NCBI RefSeq assembly: GCF_026343125.1
Contig: NZ_JAPEMB010000001.1
Span: 3,849,501-3,913,500 of the forward strand
Origin: Streptomyces sp. NBC_00094
Lineage (GTDB): Bacteria; Actinomycetota; Actinomycetes; Streptomycetales; Streptomycetaceae
Direction of reading: 5' to 3'
DNA: 64,000 bases
Below, one piece after another: positions 25,678-33,445 of this stretch; the stretch's first letter is position 1, and every line of letters begins with the position of its first letter. A model generated the notes under the pieces. The model had not been told where the DNA came from. It was given only the letters and a program-made list of their open reading frames with translations, and did no database searches. A program made the position numbers and the translations under genes.

Positions 25678-25694
25678 ATTCCCGTCATCCGCTC
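25678..25694 (+). other. att-like scar R2 (short tRNA 3' end copy)
   Basis: Only the last 17 bases of the tRNA block (ATTCCCGTCATCCGCTC) remain, followed by the same TTCCAC leader as R1 and R3 and by a terminator. Confidence 0.8.
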
Positions 25695-25700
25695 TTCCAC

Positions 25701-25729
25701 GAAGCCCCAGGTCAGCGACCTGGGGCTTC
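25701..25729. terminator. terminator after scar R2
   Basis: GAAGCCCCAGGTC / GACCTGGGGCTTC, 13 bp with a 3-base loop; serves the converging DUF1254 gene too. Confidence 0.9.
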
Positions 25730-25778
25730 GTTGTTGTCCCCACCTTGGGGGCAGGTGGGCCACGGCCGGCCAGGGACG

Positions 25779-27206
25779 TCAGTCCGTGGACCTGGTGACG
25801 GCCGGGGGGCGCCAGGTGCCGTCGAGGGCGGTGGGGTCGGGCCAGTAGGCGCGGAGGTAGAGCGCGAAGGGGCCGGTGGGGGCCGGGAGCCAGTTGGGCA
25901 GGTCTTGCGGGTCGGCGGGCGGGCGGGCTCCGGCGTACAGGGTCAGGGAGCCGTCGGCGCCGAGGCGCAGGCCGGTGTTCTTGGTGCCGAGCGAGTAGCG
26001 GTGCAGGTCGTTGCGGTGGAAGAAGTGGTGCTCGTTGTAGAGGGTCACCGACCAGAAGCCCTTCACCGGGGGCAGGGAGCCGGCGGGGAAGGTGAGCGCG
26101 TAGCCGTGTTCGCCGGTGAGCGGGTCCCCGGTCGCGTCCTGGTCCTGGTAGAAGTACGCCGTTTCGGTGGGGGCGTTGACGAAGATGTTGGCCTTGCCCA
26201 TGGCGGTGCGGCTCAGGTAGTCGCCGCCGAACGCCGCGCCGTTGCGCTGGGTGCTCCAGTGGTGGTCGAGCGGGACGCCGATGTTGCGGAACCGGAAGAG
26301 TTCCTGCACCAGGGTGGTGTTCGCGTCGACGGCCTCCTCCCGGAGTACCTCGGCCGACTGCGGGTTGGCGGCGGCCTCGTCCACGAGGGAGCGGAAGAGT
26401 CCGTACAGGGCCTCTTCGCCCGGGCGCGGGGGCACTTCGTCCAGGACGGCGGGGAGGAGGTCGAAGAACGTCCTCGGGTCGACCCACTGGGTCTCCTGCT
26501 CGCCGCTGGTCGAGTCCCCCGCCGGGTAGGACGGCGCCTGCGACCAGTCGGTGGTGTGCGGCTCTCCGGTGTACTCGGCGAGCGGGTAGGCGACGATCCG
26601 GTCGATGAGCGGCTGGACGGCGGCCCGGTCCTCGTCGGTGTCGTTCATGAAGACCCGGGGGATGCAGACGGCGATCCGGGTGTCGAAGCGGAACACGCCC
26701 TCGATGCCCGCGGGGACCTCGCCGTCCCACCCGGTCGGTGCGAGCAGGTAGTAGCCCGGCTTGGTGTCGTACATCGCGCCGAGGCGCGCGATCGACTCCG
26801 TCCGCTGGTCGACGACCTGGTAGACCCAGAACCGGCCGCCGAAGTCCGGGACCTGGATCACCGAAGGACCGCGCCGTGCGTCGAGGATCCCGAAGCCGTA
26901 GACGACGTCCTGGTTGGGGCAGGCCACGAGCCGTTCGTCCGGGGTGATGTAGTCGTGCAGCATCCCCAGCGTCCCCGGCGGGCCGACCGGGACCACGCCG
27001 CCCAGCAGCCCGGGAGCGGGCACCTGCTCCATGATCGAGAGCCGGTTGTGCATGTTCACCAGCGGCCAGCCCCACAGATAGGCCATCCGCCCCATCGCCC
27101 GCAGATACGCGTCGGTCATCCGCGATCCGGGGACGGGGGGCGCGAGCGCGGCGGAGGGGCCGGCGGAGCCGGTGCGGTCAGAGGCGGCAGATCCGAAGGG
27201 CGACAT
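25779..27206 (-). CDS. DUF1254/DUF1214 protein
   Basis: The protein has 475 aa. The N-terminal DUF1254 part (about 30-190) contains GRMAYLWGWPLVNMHNRL, TPDERLVACPNQDVVYGFGI and GGRFWVYQVVDQRTESIA. The C-terminal DUF1214 part (about 340-470) contains FPAGSLPPVKGFWSVTLYNE, YSLGTKNTGLRLGADGSLT and NWLPAPTGPFALYLRAYWP. The family is widespread and not biochemically settled. It has no clear signal peptide, although many relatives are exported. It lies between scars R2 and R3 and is a distant paralogue of the 28830 gene. Confidence 0.85.
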   Translation of the reverse strand: MSPFGSAASDRTGSAGPSAALAPPVPGSRMTDAYLRAMGRMAYLWGWPLVNMHNRLSIMEQVPAPGLLGGVVPVGPPGTLGMLHDYITPDERLVACPNQDVVYGFGILDARRGPSVIQVPDFGGRFWVYQVVDQRTESIARLGAMYDTKPGYYLLAPTGWDGEVPAGIEGVFRFDTRIAVCIPRVFMNDTDEDRAAVQPLIDRIVAYPLAEYTGEPHTTDWSQAPSYPAGDSTSGEQETQWVDPRTFFDLLPAVLDEVPPRPGEEALYGLFRSLVDEAAANPQSAEVLREEAVDANTTLVQELFRFRNIGVPLDHHWSTQRNGAAFGGDYLSRTAMGKANIFVNAPTETAYFYQDQDATGDPLTGEHGYALTFPAGSLPPVKGFWSVTLYNEHHFFHRNDLHRYSLGTKNTGLRLGADGSLTLYAGARPPADPQDLPNWLPAPTGPFALYLRAYWPDPTALDGTWRPPAVTRSTD

Positions 27207-27334
27207 GACCTGAACCTACGGATGCCTCCCCACCACCACGCTGCTTTGCTACGCCACATGGGGGACGCGCCGAAAGCGCCGTCAGCCGGACCGCGGATCC
27301 TGCCGCAGCACCGCGTGCCACAACGTGCCAGTAG

Positions 27335-27442
27335 GGGCGGTGAACAGCGGTCACCAGGGGCTCCGCCGAGGCGGCCGGAACAGAACCGGAAGTGACTGTT
27401 TTCGCAGGTCGGAAGCCCTGAGAGGGGTCAAGTACCGGGTGA
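27335..27442. repeat. element-end arm 2 (shared with 24309-24416)
   Basis: It carries GGGCGGTGAACAGCGGTCA 108 bp before, and GCAGGTC 39 bp before, the tRNA-end copy, with the same spacing as in arm 1. The bases between are more diverged. Confidence 0.7.
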
Positions 27443-27484
27443 TTCCCAAGCTTGTAGCGCGAGTTCGATTCCCGTCATCCGATC
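27443..27484 (+). other. att-like scar R3: tRNA-Gly 3' end copy
   Basis: 39 of 42 bases match the tRNA block; differences are at the A-to-G after CTT, one T-stem base and one acceptor base. GGTGA precedes it, as in R1. Confidence 0.9.
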
Positions 27485-27490
27485 TTCCAC

Positions 27491-27519
27491 GAAGCCCCAG
27501 GTCAGCGACCTGGGGCTTC
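27491..27519. terminator. terminator after scar R3
   Basis: GAAGCCCCAGGTC / GACCTGGGGCTTC hairpin, identical in stem to the one after R2. Confidence 0.9.
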
Positions 27520-27873
27520 GTCGTTGCCCAGGTCTCTCCGGGCAGGGAACCCGCCGCGCCTTGTCGCCTTCACGCGAGCGTGGGGCGAGACCGAACGTCG
27601 GTACCAGGCTGGGGTCGTTGAATGCCGTGATGCGGGCGATCCGCGTCCCGGTCAAGGTGAGGACCTGGACGCCGTACGCCTCGTACCGGCCGTCGCCCGC
27701 GTTCCCGTAGGCGATGAGGGCGGGCCGGCCGTTGGCGCGGGTGGGCACGAACCGCCAGAGGGCGCCGGCTGGAGCCACGCCGCCGACGGCTCCCGGGGAG
27801 CCACGGCCACCCGGTGGTCGTCCGAAGGCGCGCCCAGGCCCGACGGAAGCGGCCGCCGGGAACGGAGTCGCGG

Positions 27874-28674
27874 TCAGGCGGCCCGGCGGATGCCCCGGTC
27901 GTCGCAGGGCAGTTCGGAGGCCGGGTGGTTCGTCGTGAAGTCACGGGTCGCCTGCCGTTCGGCCTCGGTGATCGCCGTCGGCTTGATGTCGATGATGCCG
28001 CCGAAGGGACGGTCGACGTCCCGGATGATGCACAGCGCCGTCGTCAGCAACGCGGTGATCACGACGAGCGTGACCAGTTGGCCGCGGTTGTTCCTGCGGG
28101 GCAGACAGATGCCGAGGGCCACCACGGTGATGGTCAGGGTGGCGAGCAGGAACCAGAAGATGGCGCTGGGGATGCTGGCGGTGGCCTGGGTGAGGCGCTC
28201 CTCCCGCTCGTCGGAGCGCTTGTTGTCGGCGGCGATCAGCATGCCGAAGGCCGGCTTGCCCTCCATCGTGCGGAAGGTCTGCCGGAAGTCCGTCGACCAC
28301 ACGCTCGGCGCGGCGGAGCCCTTGCCGTCGGCCATGGCCGGCCATTCCTGCGTGCGGACGGCGCGTGCGTAGCAGACGGCGTCGGCCTGGATCCGGGCAC
28401 GCTGGAGCTCGGGCGCGTACTCGGCGGTCTCCACGAGCTGGTCCAGTGCCCGGGCCTCGCCGCGCGAGGCGACCTCGGCCTTGCCGTAGGAACCGTTGGC
28501 CGTCACCAGGACGAAGGCCAGCAGCAGGACGGTCAGCGTCAGCAGCGGACCGACCAGGTCCTTGACGGCCATGCCCGCGTCGTCGTCCTCACTGAGCAGT
28601 CGGGGCCGCAGGTAGCGGTTGGCGGCGAGACCCGCGATCAGGGCGAGTGCGGCGACGACGATGACGAGGACCAC
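27874..28674 (-). CDS. DUF4239 membrane protein
   Basis: The protein has 266 aa and four likely membrane helices: 2-20 (VLVIVVAALALIAGLAA), about 43-62 (LLTLTVLLLAFVLVTANG), and two near 170-215 (SAIFWFLLATLTITVVALGI, LVTLVVITALLTTALCII). Between helices 2 and 3 is a soluble region with RALDQLVETAEYAPEL. DUF4239 proteins are bestrophin-like by fold prediction; no function is established. The tail PFGGIIDIKP is typical. The region 27779-27873 just before its 3' end holds no recognised gene. Confidence 0.8.
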   Translation of the reverse strand: MVLVIVVAALALIAGLAANRYLRPRLLSEDDDAGMAVKDLVGPLLTLTVLLLAFVLVTANGSYGKAEVASRGEARALDQLVETAEYAPELQRARIQADAVCYARAVRTQEWPAMADGKGSAAPSVWSTDFRQTFRTMEGKPAFGMLIAADNKRSDEREERLTQATASIPSAIFWFLLATLTITVVALGICLPRRNNRGQLVTLVVITALLTTALCIIRDVDRPFGGIIDIKPTAITEAERQATRDFTTNHPASELPCDDRGIRRAA

Positions 28675-28829
28675 GGGCGGATGCCTCCGAGGGGCGGCTG
28701 GGAATTCCCGGTACGGGGTAGGGGCGAACTTCGCGATTCATGGCCGGCCGTGACGCGGCCTGAACAGGGGAAACGTTCGTTCGCCCCCGCACGGGGGACA
28801 CCTCTGCGCCGGCTGGAGCACCCGCGGCC

Positions 28830-30182
28830 TCAGCCCCTCGCCACGATGGGCGGCAGCCGGTAGGTGCCGTCGAGGGCGGACCGCCCAGGGGTGTAGAGGC
28901 GGATCACGGGCCGGAAGTCGCCGGCCGGGGCGGGCAGCCAGTTCGCCGCCTCGGCCGGGTCGTCGGGCCGCTCCCTCTGGATGACGACGGTCAGTGAACC
29001 GTCCTCGCCGTACACGAGGCCGGGGGTGCGGTCTCCGAGCGAGTAGCGGCCTGCCGGGTTGTCGACGAGGTAGTAGTCGGGGGTGTCGTACATGGTCACC
29101 GACCAGAACGACTCGACGGGCGGCGGCTCTTCGAAGCGCAGGGTGTAGGACCGGGCTCCGTTCAGCTGCTCGCCGTCGGCGTCGGTGAAGGTGTGCGCGT
29201 ACACCGCCTCGTAGCCGTGGTTGCCCCACAGCCCGGTGCGCGCCGCGGTGGCCCGTACCAGGTAGGACGCCTCCCGGTCGGCGATCCTCCACTGCGGCGA
29301 GTCGATCGTCCCGATGCCGAAGTGGTCGAGGTTGTAGTCGAACAGGTGGGGGTCCATCTCCCAGGAGCCGGAAGGCCGTTCGGCGTCGGCGGGCTCCCTG
29401 GTCGCCGCCTCCACGCGGGCCTTCCCCTCCGCCAGGCCGGCGGTGAGGGCCCGTACGAGTGCGGGGGCGGCGTTCACGTACGGCGACGGGCCCTCTTCGA
29501 GCAGGCCGAGCGGCCGGAACCGCTCCTGGTGGTCCTGGTCCGGACCGGCGGGCGGGAACTCGGCCATCCAGACGCGGAGCCGCTCGAAGAAGAGCAGCTC
29601 CTCGGGAACGCCCGGGTCGGGCGCCGACAGTCCGGCGACGCCGGGGCTGCCGGGGTGGAGCGGGTCGAGGGTGAAGCCCTTCTGGAGGTTGCGCACCCGG
29701 GTCATGTCGTCCGGGCCGTCGCAGACGTTGCGCCCGACGACGGACACGACGCTCGTCGGGGCTTCGATGACCCCGCGTGCGCCGGCGGGCGGGGTGCCGG
29801 TCCAGCCGGGCGGAACGATCAGCCACTCCCCCGCCTCCGTACCGGTGGCCCGTTTGCCGACGTAGGCGAAGTTGTTGCTCCAGGCGTCGACGAACTGGAG
29901 CACGTAGTACGCCCCGGCCGTGTCCGGGGTGCGCAGACGCACCGGTCCGCCGGAGAGGTCGACCTGGGCGACGGTGTACACGGTGTCGTTGTTGACCGAC
30001 ACGAAGTGCGTCGAGGGGTCGGCGAGCTGGTCGCCGTGCGCGAATTCGTTGAAGGGGGCCGGGGGGAGGCTGCCGAAGCCCTTGGTCATGAAGGCGCCGA
30101 CCATGGACAGGTCGAAGACGAGCGGGTAGCCGTAGACGTACGCGTCGGCAGCCAGGGCGGAGAGGTCGTTGCTGCTGGTCAC
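28830..30182 (-). CDS. DUF1254/DUF1214 protein, second copy
   Basis: The protein has 450 aa. It has the same two-domain plan as the 25779 gene: AADAYVYGYPLVFDLSMVG, VSVNNDTVYTVAQVDLSGG, YYVLQFVDAWSNNFAYVGKR, then SFWSVTMYDTPDYYLVDNP, RYSLGDRTPGLVYGEDGSL and NWLPAPAGDFRPVIRLYTP. Only motif-level similarity remains with the other copy, so this is not a recent duplication. It has no signal peptide. The 155 bp between it and the DUF4239 gene shows no feature. Confidence 0.85.
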   Translation of the reverse strand: MTSSNDLSALAADAYVYGYPLVFDLSMVGAFMTKGFGSLPPAPFNEFAHGDQLADPSTHFVSVNNDTVYTVAQVDLSGGPVRLRTPDTAGAYYVLQFVDAWSNNFAYVGKRATGTEAGEWLIVPPGWTGTPPAGARGVIEAPTSVVSVVGRNVCDGPDDMTRVRNLQKGFTLDPLHPGSPGVAGLSAPDPGVPEELLFFERLRVWMAEFPPAGPDQDHQERFRPLGLLEEGPSPYVNAAPALVRALTAGLAEGKARVEAATREPADAERPSGSWEMDPHLFDYNLDHFGIGTIDSPQWRIADREASYLVRATAARTGLWGNHGYEAVYAHTFTDADGEQLNGARSYTLRFEEPPPVESFWSVTMYDTPDYYLVDNPAGRYSLGDRTPGLVYGEDGSLTVVIQRERPDDPAEAANWLPAPAGDFRPVIRLYTPGRSALDGTYRLPPIVARG

Positions 30183-30298
30183 GTGCGACTCCTGTCAGTC
30201 TTCGTCAACGCTCAGGGCAGGCATGGACCACGAGCCGTCCAGGACCGAGCTCCGGCACGTCATCCCTCATCACCCAAAGCGCATATTTCGCTCAAAAA

Positions 30299-30324
30299 TG
30301 TCACGCTGCCTCACAGGGCGCATC
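30299..30324 (+). promoter_or_regulatory. possible ECF41-type promoter of the sigma factor gene
   Basis: TGTCAC (30299-30304), 16 bases, then CATC. ECF41 sigma factors read a TGTCACA / CGTC type promoter and often their own gene. The -10 differs by one base; it lies about 135 bp before the start codon. Confidence 0.35.
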
Positions 30325-30457
30325 CGCAGTCACCGTCCGGCACCGAGCTCAGGGGCGGGCGGGATGGCGGGCGGGATGGAGCGCCGCATGCTCAGGATCC
30401 GTGACCCGAGTGCCGGCTCACTGCCGCTCCCGCCCCGGGGTGCCTAGGATCGCGGGC

Positions 30458-31402
30458 ATGGCCTTGATCATGAGTGACGTGGACCGGTTCGAGACTGCCA
30501 GGCCCCGGCTGGAGGCCATCGCCTACCGGCTGCTCGGCTCGGCGAGCGAGGCGGAGGACGCCGTCCAGGAGACGTTCCTGCGCTGGCAGGCGGCCGACAT
30601 CGAGCGGATCGACGTGCCCGAGGCCTGGCTGACGAAGGTCCTCACCAACTGGTGCCTCAACATGCTCACTTCGGCACGCGCCCGGCGTGAGACGTACGTG
30701 GGGAGGTGGCTTCCCGAGCCGCTGCTCGCCGGGGACCCGATGCTCGGCCCGGCCGACACCGCCGAGCAGCGCGAGTCGGTGTCGTACGCCGTCCTCGTCC
30801 TGCTGGAGCGCCTGTCGCCCAACGAGCGGGCGGTGTACGTGCTGCGCGAGGCCTTCGACCACCCCCACCGGGAGATCGCCGAGATCCTGGACATCACCGA
30901 GGCCGCCAGCCAGCAGATCTACCACCGGGCCAAGAAGCACATCGCGGACGGCAAGGCGCGCACCGAGATCGACGGGGCCACCGCCCGGCGGATCGTCGAG
31001 GAGTTCCTGGCCGCGGCGACCACCGGCCGCACCGAACCCCTCGTACGTCTGCTCACCCAGGACGCCGTCTCGGTCGGCGACGGCGGCGGGAAGGTCCCGG
31101 CCCGCGCGAAGGCGTTCGAGGGAGCGCTCGCGGTCGCCACGTTCATGCGCGGCCTGTTCAAGCCCAGCGCGGCCAAGCGCGCCCATGTCGGCGGCGCGCC
31201 CGAGATCTACGCCACGACCGCGAACGGCGAGCCCGCCATCGTGGCGGTCGTGGACGGCCGGGTCGTCGGCATCACCTGCCTGGAGGTCACCGCGGAGGGC
31301 ATCGCCGCGATCCGCCACCAGGTCAACCCCGACAAGCTCGTCCGCGCGACCGAACAGTGGGCCGGCGAGGACCACGGGGAGGGCCCGCTCGTCACCCTCT
31401 GA
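30458..31402 (+). CDS. sigJ: ECF41/SigJ-type sigma factor with SnoaL-like C-terminus
   Basis: The protein has 314 aa. The ATG at 30458 has AGGA upstream; a second ATG is 12 bases on. Sigma2 (RLEAIAYRLLGSASEAEDAV, QETFLRWQAADIE) and sigma4 (LLERLSPNERAVYVLREAF, IAEILDITEAASQQIYHRAK) are followed by a SnoaL/NTF2-like domain (residues 190-305: VEEFLAAATTGRTEPLVRLL, VGDGGGKVPARAK, HQVNPDKL). In ECF41 factors this extension replaces an anti-sigma factor and tunes activity; partner genes are usually oxidoreductases or epimerases. The next gene is an FAD oxidoreductase, which fits. Confidence 0.9.
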   Translation: MALIMSDVDRFETARPRLEAIAYRLLGSASEAEDAVQETFLRWQAADIERIDVPEAWLTKVLTNWCLNMLTSARARRETYVGRWLPEPLLAGDPMLGPADTAEQRESVSYAVLVLLERLSPNERAVYVLREAFDHPHREIAEILDITEAASQQIYHRAKKHIADGKARTEIDGATARRIVEEFLAAATTGRTEPLVRLLTQDAVSVGDGGGKVPARAKAFEGALAVATFMRGLFKPSAAKRAHVGGAPEIYATTANGEPAIVAVVDGRVVGITCLEVTAEGIAAIRHQVNPDKLVRATEQWAGEDHGEGPLVTL

Positions 31403-31407
31403 GCGAG

Positions 31408-31423
31408 TGTGACGCGGGTCACA
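31408..31423. promoter_or_regulatory. palindrome TGTGAC-N4-GTCACA before the oxidoreductase
   Basis: It is 6-base complementary arms in the 112-bp gap between the sigma factor and the oxidoreductase. It contains the GTCACA word of ECF41 -35 elements but no CGTC at the right distance. It is an operator candidate. Confidence 0.45.
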
Positions 31424-31514
31424 TCTCGATCCTGTCAGGGAACGCGGGGCTGTCCGGTTCAAGGGGCGAGACCACGCCGGACAACGGCAGCCCCGCCCAG
31501 ACAGGAGCACGGAC

Positions 31515-32717
31515 ATGCAGCACCGCATCGTCGTCCTCGGAGCCGGCTACACCGGCGCCATCGCCGCCGGCCGCCTGGCCAAGCGACTGCACCGCGAGGA
31601 CGTCACCATCACCCTCGTCAACCCCGAGCCCGACTTCGTCGAGCGTGTCCGGCTGCACCAGCTCGCGGTCGGCGAGGACCTCAGGCCCCGCCCGTTCGCC
31701 GAGATGTTCGCGGGCACGGGCGTGGAGCTGAAGCTCGCGAAGGTCACCGCCGTGGACGTGGACCGCAAGACGGTGGCGGTCGCCGCCGCGAACGGCCCCG
31801 AGCGGGAGGAGCTGGCGTACGACACTCTCGTCTACGCCCTCGGCAGCGGCTGGAACGACGGGGGCGTCCCCGGCGCCGCCGAGCACGCCGACGAGGTCTC
31901 CAGCCGCCCCGGCGCCCTCCGCCTCCGCGACCGCCTGGCCGCCCTGGACGCCGGCCGGCCGGTCGTCGTGGTCGGCGGCGGCCTGACGGGCGTGGAGGCC
32001 GCGACCGAGATCGCCGAGGCCCGCCCGGACCTCGACGTCGCCCTGGCCGCCCACGGCGCCCTCGGTGACTGGCTCTCCGAGAAGGGCCGCGCCCACCTGC
32101 GCAAGGTGGTGGACGGGCTCGGCATCACGGTCCACGAACACGCCGCGGTCGACGCCGTGGAGGCGGACCGCGTGACGACCGCCGACGGCCGGGGCATTCC
32201 CGCCGACGTCACGGTCTGGACCACCGGCTTCGCCGTCCACCCGATCGCCCGGGCCACCGCCCTGGAGATCGCCGACGGCGGCCGGATCGTGGTCGACGCC
32301 ACGATGCGCTCGGCCTCCCACCCGGACGTGTACGCGGTGGGCGACGCGGCGATGGCGATGGGCCCGGGCGACAAGCCCCTCCGCATGTCCTGCGCCTCGG
32401 GCGTCCCCACGGCCTGGCAGGCCGCCGACGCCATCGCCGCCCGCCTCGCCGGCACCAAGGTCCCGCACATCGGCATCCGTTACTCCCAGCAGTGCATCTC
32501 CCTCGGCCGCAAGGAGGGCCTGATCCAGTTCGTCACCGCCGACGACCAGGCGGTCGAGCGCGCCCTGACCGGCCGTCTGGCCGCCCGCTACAAGGAACTG
32601 ATCTGCAAGGGCGCCGCCTGGGGCGCCGCCAACCCGACCGTGGGCATGCCGACCCGGCGCCGGCGTGTCGTACCGCAGGAGACTCCGAGCCGCGCACGGG
32701 TGGAGGCCACGGCCTGA
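31515..32717 (+). CDS. FAD-dependent pyridine-nucleotide oxidoreductase (NDH-2-like)
   Basis: The protein has 400 aa. The FAD-binding motif is IVVLGAGYTGAIAAGRLAKR (residues 4-23), the NAD(P)-binding motif VVVVGGGLTGVEAATEIAE (about 155), then VTVWTTGFAVHPIAR and a final FAD segment PDVYAVGDAAMAMG. It belongs to the NDH-2/AIF-like flavoproteins moving electrons from NAD(P)H to quinones or small acceptors. It lies downstream of the ECF41 sigma factor, and its likely dependence on it is inferred from family habit. Scar R4 follows 57 bp after its stop. Confidence 0.88.
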   Translation: MQHRIVVLGAGYTGAIAAGRLAKRLHREDVTITLVNPEPDFVERVRLHQLAVGEDLRPRPFAEMFAGTGVELKLAKVTAVDVDRKTVAVAAANGPEREELAYDTLVYALGSGWNDGGVPGAAEHADEVSSRPGALRLRDRLAALDAGRPVVVVGGGLTGVEAATEIAEARPDLDVALAAHGALGDWLSEKGRAHLRKVVDGLGITVHEHAAVDAVEADRVTTADGRGIPADVTVWTTGFAVHPIARATALEIADGGRIVVDATMRSASHPDVYAVGDAAMAMGPGDKPLRMSCASGVPTAWQAADAIAARLAGTKVPHIGIRYSQQCISLGRKEGLIQFVTADDQAVERALTGRLAARYKELICKGAAWGAANPTVGMPTRRRRVVPQETPSRARVEATA

Positions 32718-32773
32718 CCCCGCCACGGCCGAACCGCGGCCATCGGCAGCCATGGTGTGCCGCCTCTTACGCC

Positions 32774-32799
32774 GCGGGTTCGATTCCCGTCATCCGCTC
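32774..32799 (+). other. att-like scar R4 (tRNA 3' end copy)
   Basis: 26 bases from the T stem to the acceptor end (start GCGGGTTCGATT, end CATCCGCTC) match tRNA-Gly exactly; upstream half is unrelated. Confidence 0.88.
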
Positions 32800-32805
32800 T
32801 CCCGA

Positions 32806-32834
32806 GAAGGCCCAGGTCGGCGACCTGGGCCTTC
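32806..32834. terminator. terminator after scar R4
   Basis: GAAGGCCCAGGTC / GACCTGGGCCTTC, a compensated variant of the tRNA-Gly terminator. Confidence 0.88.
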
Positions 32835-32887
32835 TTCATCGTCCGGACCTGACCACGGTCGACCTCGACGTGACCCGGTGCGCCGGG

Positions 32888-33058
32888 TCAGCGAACCGGG
32901 CGGCGGCGGGCGGAGCGGCGCAGACGCAGGGCGAGGTAGACGAGGTCGGCCACGAACACCACGATGCCGATGACCAGCAGGAAGAACAGTCCGTCGGCGG
33001 TGGCACCGATGATGCCCAGCACGATCGCGATGATGATCAGGGACAGGAAGAGCGTCAT
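32888..33058 (-). CDS. small membrane protein (56 aa)
   Basis: ATG at 33058 with GGGGGCAGCCCTC upstream. The protein has two hydrophobic helices with a short turn (MTLFLSLIIIAIVLGIIGA, then GLFFLLVIGIVVFVADLVY) and a basic tail (RLRRSARRR). It resembles the short, often stress-induced hydrophobic proteins common in streptomycetes. It lies 30 bp downstream of the PRC-barrel gene on the same strand and is probably part of that operon. Confidence 0.75.
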   Translation of the reverse strand: MTLFLSLIIIAIVLGIIGATADGLFFLLVIGIVVFVADLVYLALRLRRSARRRPVR

Positions 33059-33088
33059 GAGGGCTGCCCCCTCGCTCGGTTCCGGGGC

Positions 33089-33445
33089 TCAGCGGCGGGC
33101 CAGCTGCCGTTCACCGTTCGCACCGGGCTGGTAGGGGAGGTCGTAGTGCCGGAAGACCGCCTCCTCGTCCCCGGCGGGAAGTACGTCGTCGGTGCCGACC
33201 GAAGGACACCGCTTCACCAGCGCCTTGTCATGGGCGACCTGCACGTAGCCCGGCCCCACCGTCGCACCGTCCAGGGGAACGAACACCAGACGGTGCCGGG
33301 TGGGCAGGCCGACCCGGACCGTGGCCATGGCCGGCTCGTCGGTGCTGGTGTCGACGTAGATCGCCTCCAGCTCACCGATCCTGTGGCCCCGCGTGTCCAG
33401 CACGTCGTGGGTTCGCCACGCCCGGATGTCCGCCATCCGGATCAT
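33089..33445 (-). CDS. PRC-barrel domain protein
   Basis: The protein has 118 aa. Its ATG overlaps the stop of the upstream DUF5994 gene (ATGA). The beta-barrel motif is AWRTHDVLDTRGHRIGELEA, IYVDTSTDEPAMATVRVG, RHRLVFVPLDGATVGPGY, then CPSVGTDDVLPAGDEEAV. PRC barrels occur in RimM and in photosynthetic reaction centres; free-standing ones are stress-linked and probably bind proteins. A fragment of a near-identical gene lies at 24193-24282. Confidence 0.88.
   Translation of the reverse strand: MIRMADIRAWRTHDVLDTRGHRIGELEAIYVDTSTDEPAMATVRVGLPTRHRLVFVPLDGATVGPGYVQVAHDKALVKRCPSVGTDDVLPAGDEEAVFRHYDLPYQPGANGERQLARR

Larger units (their letters stand above)
27428..27778 (-). pseudogene. 3' remnant of a sigma-70/SnoaL-type gene cut by scar R3
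   Basis: The minus strand reads LWRFVPTRANGRPALIAYG, GRYEAYGVQVLTLTGTRIAR and ITAFNDPSLVPTFGL, the SnoaL-like C-terminal domain of ECF sigma factors of the SigG/SigL type. After about residue 67 the frame runs into the R3 terminator and tRNA copy and stops at 27428. No sigma2/sigma4 part is found upstream. Confidence 0.6.

Noticed and set aside
24417..27484. Scars R1 and R3 as functional tRNA genes.
   Set aside because: The 5' half (acceptor strand, D arm, half of the anticodon stem) is missing.
27570..27944. A 124-codon minus-strand gene over the sigma remnant.
   Set aside because: It is in another frame, Arg/Pro-rich, and the SnoaL-like homology lies in the neighbouring frame.
31418..31440. 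An ECF41 promoter for the FAD oxidoreductase.
   Set aside because: GTCACA is present but no CGTC-like -10 lies 15-17 bases downstream.
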